This document shows positions 9,266 through 18,349 of a DNA stretch of 64,000 nucleotides, piece after piece (within the stretch, counting starts at the first letter, position 1; each line of letters starts with the position of its first letter). The notes beneath the pieces are model-generated. The model saw only the letters and a list, made by a program, of their open reading frames with translations, did no database searches and was not told the DNA's origin. Origin of the DNA: GCA-002050365 sp038235165 (lineage in GTDB: Bacteria > Acidobacteriota > Blastocatellia > Pyrinomonadales > Pyrinomonadaceae); contig JBBSUG010000009.1 of the NCBI GenBank assembly GCA_038235165.1, positions 86,480-150,479 of the forward strand, in the 5' to 3' direction. Made by a program: the position numbers and the translations under genes.

Positions 9266-9312
9266 TTATAAATGAATAGTCAGATCGTCAATGTCTTGGC
9301 GGCTTCCATCAC
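9266..9312 (-). pseudogene. Remnant of an lpdA 3' end
   Basis: About 41 bases match the 3' end of the intact lpdA at 10054-10095 with about 7 differences. Read on the minus strand with one frame correction it gives MEAA...DIDDLTIHL-stop, against MEAAEGVHDLTIHM-stop in lpdA. The copy lies 750 bases beyond the real stop, with the 209-aa gene between them. It looks like a diverged leftover of a second dihydrolipoyl dehydrogenase gene or of a duplication. Confidence 0.5.
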
Positions 9313-9334
9313 TTAAATTTCAATCAAACTGTTA

Positions 9335-9964
9335 TCAAACGACGGTATTTGGAAATCCAAAATCATATACACCATCATAGTATTTCTTTTTCAAATATAG
9401 TAAATCGGTTTCTCGTTCAGAAATAGATACTCTGTAATCGCTGGTATAATTTCGTTTTTCGTTTCTGGTGAAACTTGCCAAACAATCTGCTAATTTCTTC
9501 AATCTCGCACCCGTTAAAGGTTTTCCCCATTTCGCTGAATCTGCAAATTTGAAGTTTGTAGGAATTTCATAATGATAAACGGAATCCAAAATGTCGCTTC
9601 TTAGTTTTTCATTAAGTCCGTTCATTCCTGTTTCGTAACCTACCGCCGACAGCAATCCCGTTTTATCCCAATGTTTTATTTGTAATTTCCCAGTTCCTTT
9701 ATTGGCTTTTGTTGAAACCCAACGAAAACTTTCCAGTTCTTTTAATCTTTGCTCAATTTGATTGATTAGATTCAACACAGGCTTTCTTTTGCTTCTAAAT
9801 TCGAGTTCTTTTCTTACGTTACAGAGAATATTCAGATCGTTCCAGTTTTCTAAAGAGAGTTTTCTTAATTCTGGACGATGTTCATCTATATATGGTCTTT
9901 CATTTTGTGTAAGCATATTTATCTTTAAATTTTCGTAAGCCTCCCAAATTAAAATAGGTTTCAT
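9335..9964 (-). CDS. Hypothetical protein, AT-rich accessory gene
   Basis: A 209-residue soluble protein without recognisable family motifs. It has a helical, charged N-terminal half ('RKELEFRSKRKPVLNLINQI') and a C-terminal half with 'KWGKPLTGARLKKLADCLAS' and many Tyr and Lys residues. Base composition is clearly more AT-rich than the adjacent lpdA. The gene lies between intact lpdA and a decayed duplicate of the lpdA tail, which suggests that this segment was inserted or exchanged. No signal peptide or membrane span is seen. The function is unknown. Confidence 0.6.
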   Translation of the reverse strand: MKPILIWEAYENLKINMLTQNERPYIDEHRPELRKLSLENWNDLNILCNVRKELEFRSKRKPVLNLINQIEQRLKELESFRWVSTKANKGTGKLQIKHWDKTGLLSAVGYETGMNGLNEKLRSDILDSVYHYEIPTNFKFADSAKWGKPLTGARLKKLADCLASFTRNEKRNYTSDYRVSISERETDLLYLKKKYYDGVYDFGFPNTVV

Positions 9965-9984
9965 AATTAAAGCGAAACCTCTAT

Positions 9985-10027
9985 AAATAAAAAACGGTCA
10001 ATTAGATTAAAAATCCAAAAGACCGTT
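9985..10027 (-). terminator. Terminator-like hairpin after lpdA
   Basis: Inverted repeat AACGGTC/GACCGTT (9993-9999 with 10021-10027). Read on the minus strand it is followed by a run of six T. It lies 24 bases past the lpdA stop. The loop is long (21 bases), so strength is uncertain. Confidence 0.45.
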
Positions 10028-10050
10028 CGAGTTTTTGTTGAAAATATAAT

Positions 10051-11460
10051 TTACATATGAATCGTCAAATCGTGAACGCCCTCGGCGGCTTCCATCATTG
10101 ATTCGGAGACGGTCGGGTGCGCGTGAATCGTGTTGGCGAGTGATTCGGCGGTCGCTTCGTGCGACATTGCGACGCAGGCTTCGGCGAGTAGTTCCGTCGC
10201 GTGCGGTCCGATTAAGTGAACGCCGAGAATTTCATCATATTTTTTGTCGGACACGATTTTGATGAAACCGTCGGTTTCGCCGAGAATTCGCGCTTTGCCG
10301 CTTGCCGAGAAAGGGAACTTGCCGACTTTGACATCGTAGCCTTCTTCCTTCGCTTTGGCTTCGGTCAAACCGACCGAGGCGACTTCCGGGTCGCAGTAGG
10401 TGCAGTTTGGCACGAGGCGATGATTGATCGGTTCGACTTTTTTACCCGCCAATCGTTCGACGACGATGATGCCCTCTTTTGAAGCGAGATGCGCGAGCCA
10501 CGCCGTGTCAATTACGTCGCCGATGGCGAAGACGTTCGGTTCGTCGGTTTCGCAATATTCGTTAACTTTGATCGTGCCGCGCGGGTTGACGACGACTTTG
10601 GTGTTTTCCAAACCGAGATTTTCGAGATACGGCATTCTGCCAATCGCCACTAACAGCATTTCGGCTTCGAGCGTGACATCTTTGCCTTTCGCGTCTTTGC
10701 CCGAAACCTTCACGCCTTTTTTCGACTTTTCGAGTTTGTCGAGTTTTGTGCCGGTCATTACTTTGATGCCGCGTTTTTTGAACGAGCGTTCGAGTTCTTT
10801 GGAAACTTCCGCGTCTTCCAACGGAACGATTTTGTCCATCAATTCGACGACCGTCGTGTCACAGCCGAAGCGCGAATAAACCGACGCGAATTCTACGCCG
10901 ACTGCGCCAGAACCGAGAACGATCATTGATTTCGGAACGCTCGGCAGTTCTAAAATCTGGTCGGAATTGACGACCTGTTTGCCGTCGGCTTCAAAACCCG
11001 GAATCGGACGCACCACCGAACCCGTGGCGATGATGATGTTTTTCGCGTCAATCGTCTCTTTTTTGCCGCCGTCGTAAACGACTTCGACTTTGCCTTTGCC
11101 GGTGATTTTACCAAAACCGTTAAAGACGGTGATCTTGTTTTTCTTCATCAAATACGAAACGCCCGCCGAGTTTTTGGCGACGACATCGGATTTGTATTTC
11201 TGCACCTTTTCAAAATCGTAACTCAAGCCTTCGACTTTCAAACCGAACTGTTCAAAGTGTCCGGCTTTTTCGTAAAGATGCGCCGCATTTAACAAAGCCT
11301 TCGTCGGAATACAGCCGCGCAAACCGCACGTTCCGCCCAACCGCGCATCTTTTTCTTTTTCGATCATTGCAACCCTTAAACCCATTTGCGACCCGCGCAC
11401 CGCCGCCACATAACCGCCGGGACCCGAACCGATAATTACCACGTCAAATTGTTCTGCCAA
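10051..11460 (-). CDS. lpdA: Dihydrolipoyl dehydrogenase (E3)
   Basis: A 469-residue flavoprotein disulfide reductase that reoxidises dihydrolipoamide in 2-oxoacid dehydrogenase and glycine cleavage complexes using NAD+. Motifs are FAD-binding 'GSGPGGYVAA' (residues 12-21), redox-active 'GGTCGLRGCIPTKALL' with Cys-x4-Cys near 43-48, NAD-binding 'GSGAVGVEFA' near 183, 'FAIGDV' near 315, and the C-terminal catalytic 'HAHPTVSE'. The residues between the two cysteines (GLRG rather than the common LNVG) are slightly unusual. No E1 or E2 genes are adjacent, so E3 is encoded alone. A hairpin follows the stop. Confidence 0.95.
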   Translation of the reverse strand: MAEQFDVVIIGSGPGGYVAAVRGSQMGLRVAMIEKEKDARLGGTCGLRGCIPTKALLNAAHLYEKAGHFEQFGLKVEGLSYDFEKVQKYKSDVVAKNSAGVSYLMKKNKITVFNGFGKITGKGKVEVVYDGGKKETIDAKNIIIATGSVVRPIPGFEADGKQVVNSDQILELPSVPKSMIVLGSGAVGVEFASVYSRFGCDTTVVELMDKIVPLEDAEVSKELERSFKKRGIKVMTGTKLDKLEKSKKGVKVSGKDAKGKDVTLEAEMLLVAIGRMPYLENLGLENTKVVVNPRGTIKVNEYCETDEPNVFAIGDVIDTAWLAHLASKEGIIVVERLAGKKVEPINHRLVPNCTYCDPEVASVGLTEAKAKEEGYDVKVGKFPFSASGKARILGETDGFIKIVSDKKYDEILGVHLIGPHATELLAEACVAMSHEATAESLANTIHAHPTVSESMMEAAEGVHDLTIHM

Positions 11461-11574
11461 TGTTTTATCCTCTTTTTTAATTAAAATTTTATAAATACTA
11501 TAAACTCATTATAAGTTGATAACGCGCTTCAAGCTAGTTTGAAAGTTTTGATTAAGTTAAAATACTGTTTAGAT

Positions 11575-11937
11575 ATGGAACATTCAAAAGAATTTGGACA
11601 ATTAGTCACGGCGATTATGCCGAACATCAAAGAAATTTCGGTCGCTGAAGTGCTGGAAAAAGTCAAAAACGGCGCGGTTTTGATAGATGTGCGCGAAGAC
11701 AACGAATTTGACGATGCACACGCGAAAGGTGCAGCGCACATCGGGCGCGGCGTGATCGAACGCGACATCGTGCATCAATTTCCAGACAAAAATACGGAAT
11801 TGATTTTATACTGCGGCGGCGGTTATCGGTCTGCGCTGGCAGCGGATAATTTGGGTAAAATGGGTTACAAAAATGTGCTTTCGATGCGCGGCGGCTGGAC
11901 GGCTTGGAAGGAAGCGGACGCGCCGACGGAAAAATAA
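11575..11937 (+). CDS. Rhodanese-domain protein
   Basis: The start is placed at ATG 11575 (MEHSKEF), which gives 120 residues; the longer frame adds a hydrophobic stretch without support. It is a single rhodanese domain with 'VLIDVREDNEFDDAHAKGA' near residue 37, the active-site loop 'LYCGGGYRS' with catalytic Cys near 82, and 'SMRGGWTAWKEA' at the end. Such proteins carry sulfane sulfur as a Cys persulfide. The protein is probably cytoplasmic. The physiological acceptor is not evident from the neighbours. A pair of tandem palindromes starts 13 bases after the stop. Confidence 0.88.
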   Translation: MEHSKEFGQLVTAIMPNIKEISVAEVLEKVKNGAVLIDVREDNEFDDAHAKGAAHIGRGVIERDIVHQFPDKNTELILYCGGGYRSALAADNLGKMGYKNVLSMRGGWTAWKEADAPTEK

Positions 11938-11950
11938 ATAAATAATTTGT

Positions 11951-12100
11951 GGTCTCAATGCGGAAGCCCGCACGGAGTGAGGGCGCATTGAATGTGCGGG
12001 CTTCCGCATTCAAATTGCTCTTTGTGGTCTCAATGCGGAAGCCCGCACGGAGTGAGGGCGCATTGAATGTGCGGGCTTCCGCATTCAAATTGCTCTTGGT
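11951..12100. repeat. Two tandem 75-bp copies of a REP-like palindrome
   Basis: Two almost identical 75-base units (11951-12025 and 12026-12100). Each contains the inverted repeat AATGCGGAAGCCCGCAC ... GTGCGGGCTTCCGCATT around a GGAGTGAGGGCG centre. They lie between two convergent genes. The outer GCGGAA ends are shared with other palindromes in the window. Confidence 0.85.
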
Positions 12101-12102
12101 GT

Positions 12103-12339
12103 TCAATCGCTAAGTCTTTTAATTTCGTCAAACGACTCTTTGTATTTATTGAAAACTCGGTCAACGGATTTTTCCAATTCGGGCGGCGGCGGCGGCAAAA
12201 CTTCAACCTCGATTTTACCGTCTTTGTAATCCAAAAGTCCGATGGAATTTCTCTCAACGCCGATGCTTTCCGCAAATTCGTCGGGCAGTTCGATGATCCA
12301 GCCTTTTTCCGATTTTTGAATGATTGCCTGCTCGCTCAT
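12103..12339 (-). CDS. AbrB-like (MazE-type fold) small protein
   Basis: The start is taken at ATG 12339, whose ATGA overlaps the cysS stop with GGAAAAGGAA upstream, so the gene is translationally coupled to cysS. The 78-residue product begins 'SEQAIIQKSEKGWIIELPDE', followed by 'GVERNSIGLLDYKDGKIEV'. This fits the swapped-hairpin AbrB/MazE DNA-binding fold seen in antitoxins and transition-state regulators. A Pro-rich linker (PPPPP) and a charged helix follow. No toxin gene is adjacent. The role is unknown; the fold assignment is an inference from the pattern. Confidence 0.6.
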   Translation of the reverse strand: MSEQAIIQKSEKGWIIELPDEFAESIGVERNSIGLLDYKDGKIEVEVLPPPPPELEKSVDRVFNKYKESFDEIKRLSD

Positions 12340-13736
12340 TTCCTTTTCCATCTCACGCCGTCTTTGGTGTCTTCTAAAATAATACCGCTCGTCGCCAGCA
12401 AATCGCGGATTTCGTCTGATCGCGCAAAGTTTCGGTTGTGTCGCGCATTTTGGCGTTCTTCGATCAATTTTTCGATTTCCGCGTCGAGAATTTCTTCTTT
12501 TGATTCGCCGAAAATACCGAGAACGGAATCGAATTTGTCCAAAATATGCAGAATCTCGCTGCGGTCTTCGGTTAAAACGGTCGAATGGGCGAGTGCCGTG
12601 TTTACTTCGCGGATGAGATTATGAAGCGCGGCGAGCGCGACGGAAGTGTTTAAATTGTCGTCCATCGCGTCTTCAAAATTTTTGAGAAAGTTACGGGTTT
12701 TATCCTGTAGTTCAGGATTGATGCCGTCCTGCAAATGCGCTTCCTGCAGGCGTTTTTTGAAATCCTGTAATCTCTCGATAGTATTTTCCGCGCCTTGCAA
12801 ATTCTCGAATGTAAAATTTAACTGCTTGTCATACGGCACGGAAATCAGCAGGTAACGAATCGCCGACGGCGAAAAACCCCTACCGATAATGTCGCGCAGA
12901 GTGAAATCATTGCCGAGAGATTTCGCCATTTTCTCGTTGTCAATTTTCAAAAACTCGCCGTGCAGCCAGTATTTGGCGAAAAGTTTTCCCGTCGCGCCTT
13001 CCGATTGCGCGATTTCGTTTTCGTGATGCGGAAACTGCAAATCAATTCCGCCCGCGTGAATGTCAAAGGTTTCGCCCAGATATTTCATACTCATCGCCGA
13101 ACATTCGATGTGCCAGCCCGGACGACCGCGACCGAACGGCGCGTCCCAACCTGTTTTATCTTCGTCGTCAACCAATTTCCAAAGCGCAAAATCCCGCGCA
13201 TCTTCCTTTTCGTATTTGTCGGTGTCAATGCGTTCCGAACCGCCGACGATATTGCCTTCAAATTTGATTTTTGAAAGTTTACCGTAATCAGGAAACGCTG
13301 AAATGCGGTAATAAATCGAACCGTCCGATTCGTAAGCGTGTCCGTTTTCGAGCAGAGTGTTTATTATCTCGATCATCTCCGTAATATGTTCGGTCGCCCG
13401 TGGCTGAACATCCGGCGATTCATTGCCGAGCGTCGCCATATCTTCATTGAACGCAGCAATAAACGGTGCAGTCATCTCGTCAATCGTAATTCCTTGTTTG
13501 GCGGCTTCGTTGATAATCCGGTCGTCAACATCGGTCAAATTCATTACATAAGTTACATCGTAATCTTTGAATTTAAGATAACGCTGCAAAATGTCGCCGA
13601 ATGTAAAGGTGCGAAAATTCCCGATGTGGGCGAAATTCCAAACCGTCGGACCGCAAATGTAAAGTCGAACTTTATTTTCTTCAAGCGGCTGAAAATCTTC
13701 GATTTTGTTTGATAAAGTATTGTGAAATCTAAGCAT
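12336..13736 (-). CDS. cysS: Cysteinyl-tRNA synthetase
   Basis: The start is set at ATG 13736 (MLRFHNTLSN), giving 466 residues, the usual length; the upstream extension is hydrophobic and unlikely. This class I synthetase charges tRNA-Cys. It shows the zinc and HIGH region 'CGPTVWNFAHIGN' near residue 28, 'HIECSAMSMKYLG' near 208, the zinc-binding 'FPHHENEIAQSE' near 233, 'KMAKSLGN' (KMSKS equivalent) near 269, and a C-terminal helical anticodon-binding DALR-type region. It is a single-copy housekeeping gene coupled to a small AbrB-like gene downstream. Confidence 0.96.
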   Translation of the reverse strand: MLRFHNTLSNKIEDFQPLEENKVRLYICGPTVWNFAHIGNFRTFTFGDILQRYLKFKDYDVTYVMNLTDVDDRIINEAAKQGITIDEMTAPFIAAFNEDMATLGNESPDVQPRATEHITEMIEIINTLLENGHAYESDGSIYYRISAFPDYGKLSKIKFEGNIVGGSERIDTDKYEKEDARDFALWKLVDDEDKTGWDAPFGRGRPGWHIECSAMSMKYLGETFDIHAGGIDLQFPHHENEIAQSEGATGKLFAKYWLHGEFLKIDNEKMAKSLGNDFTLRDIIGRGFSPSAIRYLLISVPYDKQLNFTFENLQGAENTIERLQDFKKRLQEAHLQDGINPELQDKTRNFLKNFEDAMDDNLNTSVALAALHNLIREVNTALAHSTVLTEDRSEILHILDKFDSVLGIFGESKEEILDAEIEKLIEERQNARHNRNFARSDEIRDLLATSGIILEDTKDGVRWKRK

Positions 13737-14022
13737 AAAATAATTTTTCCCGAAACAAATAAATGATACAACAAAATAGAAAACAATTGGATTTAGCAAA
13801 ACTAAAAACCAAAAGCGAAATAATTTTAATTTTGGAAATGGATTAACGGCGACAGGATTCTTTCGGCGCGATGCCGGGTTCGGCGAGAAATGATTTTGTT
13901 GTTTCCGAATTTAAAATTATAGAAAAGTTTACAGCATATTTTTCCGGTGAACTCATCACAAAACATAAATATAGCCGGAAATTACGTGTTTTTGCTGAAA
14001 GTGCGCGTTACCAAACGGCAAA

Positions 14023-14406
14023 TTATTTTCGATTTCGTCTCTGTATTCTTTTCGCAGCTTCGTGCAGCCGAACTCCCCATTCGAAATTATTGCTCGACGG
14101 CAAATAAACGGTTGCTCGATAAGTTTCAAAACCAGTCGCGGAAATAACGAGTTCGTATTCGCCGAATGAAACTTCCGCCGAATAATAACCGTCCGAATCG
14201 GAGTTCATTTCAACTGTTTCGGTTGATTTATTCCACGCTTCAATTGGTCGTAAAATTGCTTTGGCATTTTCAATGCGGCAGCCATCATTGCCGATTCTTC
14301 CGCATTTGACAAAGACTTTTAAGCCCGCCGCACCCGATTGAGCATTCGCATACGAAACGCCGAAAGATAATAAAAAGAGTAAGATAAGCAGATTTAATTT
14401 TTTCAT
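14023..14406 (-). CDS. Secreted carboxypeptidase-regulatory-like domain protein
   Basis: A 127-residue protein with a clear Sec signal peptide (residues 1-22, 'MKKLNLLILLFLLSFGVSYA', cleavage near ANA-QS). A beta-sandwich domain of the CarboxypepD_reg/PEGA type follows: 'SDGYYSAEVSFGEYELVISA' and then 'TGFETYRATVYLP'. Two Cys residues (CGRIGNDGC) could form a disulfide outside the cytoplasm. Such domains often occur on cell-surface proteins with no enzymatic role. It stands alone on the minus strand, followed by a decayed MORN remnant upstream. The function is unknown. Confidence 0.7.
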   Translation of the reverse strand: MKKLNLLILLFLLSFGVSYANAQSGAAGLKVFVKCGRIGNDGCRIENAKAILRPIEAWNKSTETVEMNSDSDGYYSAEVSFGEYELVISATGFETYRATVYLPSSNNFEWGVRLHEAAKRIQRRNRK

Positions 14407-14457
14407 AATTTTGATTTTTACCCGTTACCGATGTTTTTCAACTTCACCAATCAAGCC

Positions 14458-14600
14458 TACTCAACAAAAATGTCGTCTTTCAAGGTTCCTTCCCGCACTT
14501 CATTAGTTCCTTAATCGTATTCCTTTCCGTAATCGTTATATTTGTTATTCTTCCAATCCCCCGATGTAATAACTGATGCCCGTATATTTAATGACGTAAG
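14458..14600 (-). pseudogene. Decayed MORN-repeat remnant
   Basis: Minus-strand translation gives GDWKNNKYNDYGKEYD, a stop, then GTNEVREGTLKDDIFVE, which parallels 'WENDKRNGYGKQYYKSTN' and 'TVQEGTWKDSVFVN' of the intact MORN protein immediately upstream (14726-16258). It is probably the leftover of a tandem paralogue. Nothing else is recognisable in the 14407-14725 gap. Confidence 0.55.
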
Positions 14601-14725
14601 AATAAATATCAAAACTATTCAAATATTTTTTGTTTTGCGATCTAAAAATTTATTCGGCTACGCAAAGTGCTTGGTTTTCGGCGACATCTTGTTTTGGAAT
14701 TTACACTAGATAATACTTTTGTTAT

Positions 14726-16258
14726 TTATTTAGGTTTGACTGATAACAGCATATATCTGACTTTTCCAACTCTGTCGCCGTGAAATTCCATTCTTATTCG
14801 ACGCTCTTCATTGTTAAAGCCCATAACGATGGCGTAAAGGTTGAATTTATCCGATAACTTTGTGATTTTGGGCGGTGTGATGTAATAAGTGCCTGCGTCA
14901 ATTGGCGTTTTCATAAACTGCCCGTCCCGGAAGAAAAATGTATCAAATGACGGATCATCTGAGATCACAAACAATTTGTAGTAACGATTTGTTGCACCAA
15001 TTGACATTTGTCCCGAATTTGTAGAAAACGGCGGTAATTTATCGGCGATTCCTTCAGCGACAACCTGCTCTCCATTCTTAATGGCAAGTTCTTTGAAGGT
15101 TGCCATCACTTTAGCGATTGCCTCTGATTCTATGTTCAGCGCGTCAGCAGTTAGCGTAGTTGCCGCAGATGTGGCAGTCGAATTGACAAAAACACTATCT
15201 TTCCAAGTACCTTCCTGCACGGTATTGGTTGATTTGTAATATTGCTTTCCGTAACCGTTCCGTTTGTCGTTCTCCCACTTTCCGACGTAATAATCACCGT
15301 TTTTTAGCGTAAAAGTTCCTTGCCCCTGCGTTTTGTCAGTAATCCAACTGCCTTCGTAAATGTCTCCATTGAGATAGCTGAATTTGCCTTGACCGTGACG
15401 GAGACCGTTGGCAAACTGCCCGGTATAAACTCCAACATCTTTGTATGTAAAAGTTCCTTGTCCTTGCAGATTGCTGTTTACGAAGCTGCCTTCATAAATA
15501 AATCCGTTATCAAAAATATATTTTCCGTAACCGTTGACACAGTTGCCGGAAACACAGCCGGTTGAAGCCGTCGACGTTCTCCCGGCGGTGTTGCTGATGC
15601 TGGCGAGAGCGTCAGCGGCTTGTTTGTTTTGCGGATCAATTTCAATCGCTTTGGAATAGTCGGCGATTGCTTCCGCTTTCTTGCGGAGTCGGTAGTAAAG
15701 TCTGCCGCGATTGATGTATATCTGTGTGAATTGCGGATTAATTTCTATCAGCTTCGTATAATCGGCAATCGCTCCTTCAGAATCACTTAAATTGATTTTA
15801 CTTGTTGCCCGGTTGAAATATGCTTTTTGCGATTTCGGATCAATTTCAATCACTTTGGAAAAATCGGCAATCGCTCCGTTTTCATCTTTTTTGTAGGCTT
15901 TGACGAGTCCTCGAACATTTAACGCCGCCGCATTTTTCGGATTCAAATCAAGAGATTTTGTCGCATCAATAAGAGCAAAATTGATCTCCGCATTGGCTTC
16001 GGCATTAGTCAAACTGCTGACTTTGAGATAATGACACCGCGAACGCTCGGCATAAAAACTATCATTTTTCGGTTGGGCGGCAATTAAAACCGTGTATTCG
16101 CTGACGCACGAATCGTAATTGCCTTTTTGAAAATCAGCTTTTGCCGTCGGCGAAAGTCTTTCGCCGGGTTGAGCAACTCCGATTGCAGCGGCGACGGTCA
16201 AGCAAAAAAAAGTTAGAATAATGGCGTTAATTCGTGGAATTGTAATTTGTTTAATCAT
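14726..16258 (-). CDS. TPR and MORN repeat protein
   Basis: A 510-residue protein with an N-terminal hydrophobic signal or anchor (about residues 12-30). At least five TPR motifs span about 34-215 ('AYFNRATSKINLSDSEGAIA', 'IYINRGRLYYRLRKKAEAIA'). MORN repeats span about 235-355 ('YEGSFVNSNLQGQGTFTYKD', 'YVGKWENDKRNGYGKQYY'), and a beta-rich C-terminal domain (about 380-510) is of unknown type. MORN and TPR repeats mediate protein or membrane contacts, and no enzymatic motif is visible. It is probably periplasmic or membrane-attached. A second TPR gene lies upstream in the same direction, so the two may form an operon. Confidence 0.8.
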   Translation of the reverse strand: MIKQITIPRINAIILTFFCLTVAAAIGVAQPGERLSPTAKADFQKGNYDSCVSEYTVLIAAQPKNDSFYAERSRCHYLKVSSLTNAEANAEINFALIDATKSLDLNPKNAAALNVRGLVKAYKKDENGAIADFSKVIEIDPKSQKAYFNRATSKINLSDSEGAIADYTKLIEINPQFTQIYINRGRLYYRLRKKAEAIADYSKAIEIDPQNKQAADALASISNTAGRTSTASTGCVSGNCVNGYGKYIFDNGFIYEGSFVNSNLQGQGTFTYKDVGVYTGQFANGLRHGQGKFSYLNGDIYEGSWITDKTQGQGTFTLKNGDYYVGKWENDKRNGYGKQYYKSTNTVQEGTWKDSVFVNSTATSAATTLTADALNIESEAIAKVMATFKELAIKNGEQVVAEGIADKLPPFSTNSGQMSIGATNRYYKLFVISDDPSFDTFFFRDGQFMKTPIDAGTYYITPPKITKLSDKFNLYAIVMGFNNEERRIRMEFHGDRVGKVRYMLLSVKPK

Positions 16259-16303
16259 ACTTTTTAATCCGACAGCTTTCTAAATTATTAATAAATATTT
16301 GAT

Positions 16304-17998
16304 TTACGGGGCGGCTATTGCACCGAAAACCTGGTTGAAAACATCCGCTTGTTTTTCGTCTTTGGCGGCTAAGTCAGCTTTGCCGAGCGTTTTGTAAACC
16401 AACGCCCGCGTGGTTAGTGCATCATTAAAATGTGCGACAAATATATTGGCTTGAATCGCGGCTGATAAATCGGCTTCGGCGGCGGTGAAATCGCCTTTCA
16501 AATAATTAGCGTAACCACGGGCGGCAAGTGCCGGTGCATTTTTTGCGTCGTTTTGTAGAATGTCATTGATTAACTTCAGACCTTTTGCTTTGTCGTCGGC
16601 GTTTGTTGATTGCAGCGCGAGACGGGCGGCATAAAGTTTTGTGTCAAGCGGAGCAGTTTGTCCCGGTATTTTTGAGATCCCGGCAGGGGCGTTGATTATA
16701 AATTGCTTGGCGGCGGCGTTTGGCGGCGTGTCTGCCAAATAAAAAGCTCCGGCGCGGCGGGCAATCTGGAGCGACAGTAGTTTGCCGGATTCCGGGATTT
16801 GGTATGCGTTACCGAGATTGCGAAAATGCGCTTTTAAAGTCTGTTTCGTTATTTCGTGATTGGCGGGAACGAATTTTCCTCCGTCGCGTCCGATTTGTTC
16901 GTAAGCCGTCGCCAGCAAAACGCCCCGCGTGTAATTGAAATTTCCGGTCAGATCAAAGGCTTCTGCAATCGAAGGCAGGGCGATTTCTTTTTTTATAAAT
17001 TCGTAATTTTTATTCGGATAAACCAATGTTTGCCAAGGTCTGAATATACTTAATGCCTGCGCGATTTTATTCTGAGCCACCAGCGAACGCAATTCGACGG
17101 AAATTAAATAGCCGCTTTTTCTCCAGCCGGACGCAGCATCATAGTAGGGATTTTTTATTATGTAGTCGTTCAAGTTAGTCAAAACACTTCCGAAATCATC
17201 GAGTTTGTTTGTAACGAATTGTGCTTTTTCCAGATAAGCCAATGCCAGATAACGATTCGCCTCTTGCTCGGTGGATTTTAATTTTTCGGCATCATTTATG
17301 TGACCAAGCCTCGCTTCCTCGGCGGCTTCGGCGTTGGCAAGCCGTTCGGCTTTTTCCAAATTCGCAATCGCTTCATCAAGTTTCTTCGTGTATTGTGCAT
17401 CATAAATCAATTCAAATGTTTGACGGCGTTGTTCGATGAGAGCGTAAGAACCGATAGCAGTTCCGGTGCGGGCTAAGTAAATTTTTTCGACAACATCCTT
17501 TCCTTCATAAAAGTAATCAAGCGCGTCTTTTTCATCTTTAGGCTGAAGCGATTTTGCGGCTTTTTCAACATCCTTTTGACTTTTCGAAACATTATCCAAT
17601 TGCCGCTTCATCTCCGGTGTCATATTTGTTCTTTGCCTGTTTACATCATCCATCGTAATTTGCGGGGCAGCATCTTGAGGTTTGAGTTTGGCGAGAGCTT
17701 CAACAGCCTCTTGGTTTTGCGGATTGAGTTTAATTGCTATTTTAAAATTAGCCCGTGCCGCATCCTCATTTTCGAGAGCGAGATAAGCCTTACCGCGTCG
17801 GCTGTAGCAATCGTCGGCTTTCTCATTATTTCTGATACATTCAGCGTAATGTTTGACGGCTTCGGCATAATTCTTTTTATATAATTGATCGTCGCCGAGA
17901 CCTCTTTCATACATCCAAGTCGGCTGCTGTCCAAAAGCGGCGGTTGCCGATATTACGAAAATGAAGGTGAATATTGCGAATTTAATTGATTGTTTCAT
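16304..17998 (-). CDS. Exported TPR protein
   Basis: The start is set at ATG 17998 because the product then begins with a normal signal peptide (MKQSIKFAIFTFIFVISATA, cleavage near AFG-QQ); the upstream extension is basic and unlikely. The protein has 564 residues. N-terminal TPRs ('AVKHYAECIRNNEKADDCYS', 'RGKAYLALENEDAARANFKI') are followed by a long helical middle and further TPR-like helices near the C terminus ('ARGYANYLKGDFTAAEADLS'). It is likely a periplasmic scaffold. It lies upstream of the TPR/MORN gene on the same strand with 45 bases between them. The biological role is unknown. Confidence 0.78.
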   Translation of the reverse strand: MKQSIKFAIFTFIFVISATAAFGQQPTWMYERGLGDDQLYKKNYAEAVKHYAECIRNNEKADDCYSRRGKAYLALENEDAARANFKIAIKLNPQNQEAVEALAKLKPQDAAPQITMDDVNRQRTNMTPEMKRQLDNVSKSQKDVEKAAKSLQPKDEKDALDYFYEGKDVVEKIYLARTGTAIGSYALIEQRRQTFELIYDAQYTKKLDEAIANLEKAERLANAEAAEEARLGHINDAEKLKSTEQEANRYLALAYLEKAQFVTNKLDDFGSVLTNLNDYIIKNPYYDAASGWRKSGYLISVELRSLVAQNKIAQALSIFRPWQTLVYPNKNYEFIKKEIALPSIAEAFDLTGNFNYTRGVLLATAYEQIGRDGGKFVPANHEITKQTLKAHFRNLGNAYQIPESGKLLSLQIARRAGAFYLADTPPNAAAKQFIINAPAGISKIPGQTAPLDTKLYAARLALQSTNADDKAKGLKLINDILQNDAKNAPALAARGYANYLKGDFTAAEADLSAAIQANIFVAHFNDALTTRALVYKTLGKADLAAKDEKQADVFNQVFGAIAAP

Positions 17999-18098
17999 AA
18001 TTAATTTTTTAGCTCTGTTTTTGTAAATCCACAAAAACACAAAAAAGTCTTTGGCTGTCTCTCTAATTTTTCAAAAAAATGAAGTCAGGTTAAATTAA

Positions 18099-18135
18099 TG
18101 TCAGGTCTGAATTGTTATAAAATTCAGACCTGACA
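18099..18135. terminator. Perfect 15-bp hairpin
   Basis: Bases 18099-18113 (TGTCAGGTCTGAATT) pair perfectly with 18121-18135 around a 7-base loop. It lies upstream of the divergent TPR and nuclease-like genes, so it is not at a gene end. It may be a regulatory or repeat hairpin. No T-run follows, and nothing else is recognised in 18000-18349. Confidence 0.5.
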
Positions 18136-18349
18136 AATAACGCAGTAAATAACCGAAAAAAGGGTCAAAATTATTTTTCAGTCAATTGAATAAAGCATTA
18201 ATTTAATGAAACCGAACGATTCAAATCACCAATTTAAGCCAAACAGCGCGAAAACGAAAATCTTGCTGCAGTTCTGAAAGACAGACTCAAAACCGCCCGG
18301 GTTTGTTTGACGGAAATGTCAAACAAATTATACATTTACAAGCAAAACT

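Noticed and set aside
11951..12100. CRISPR-like repeat
   Set aside because: Only two 75-base palindromic units with no spacers. It fits a REP-like tandem.
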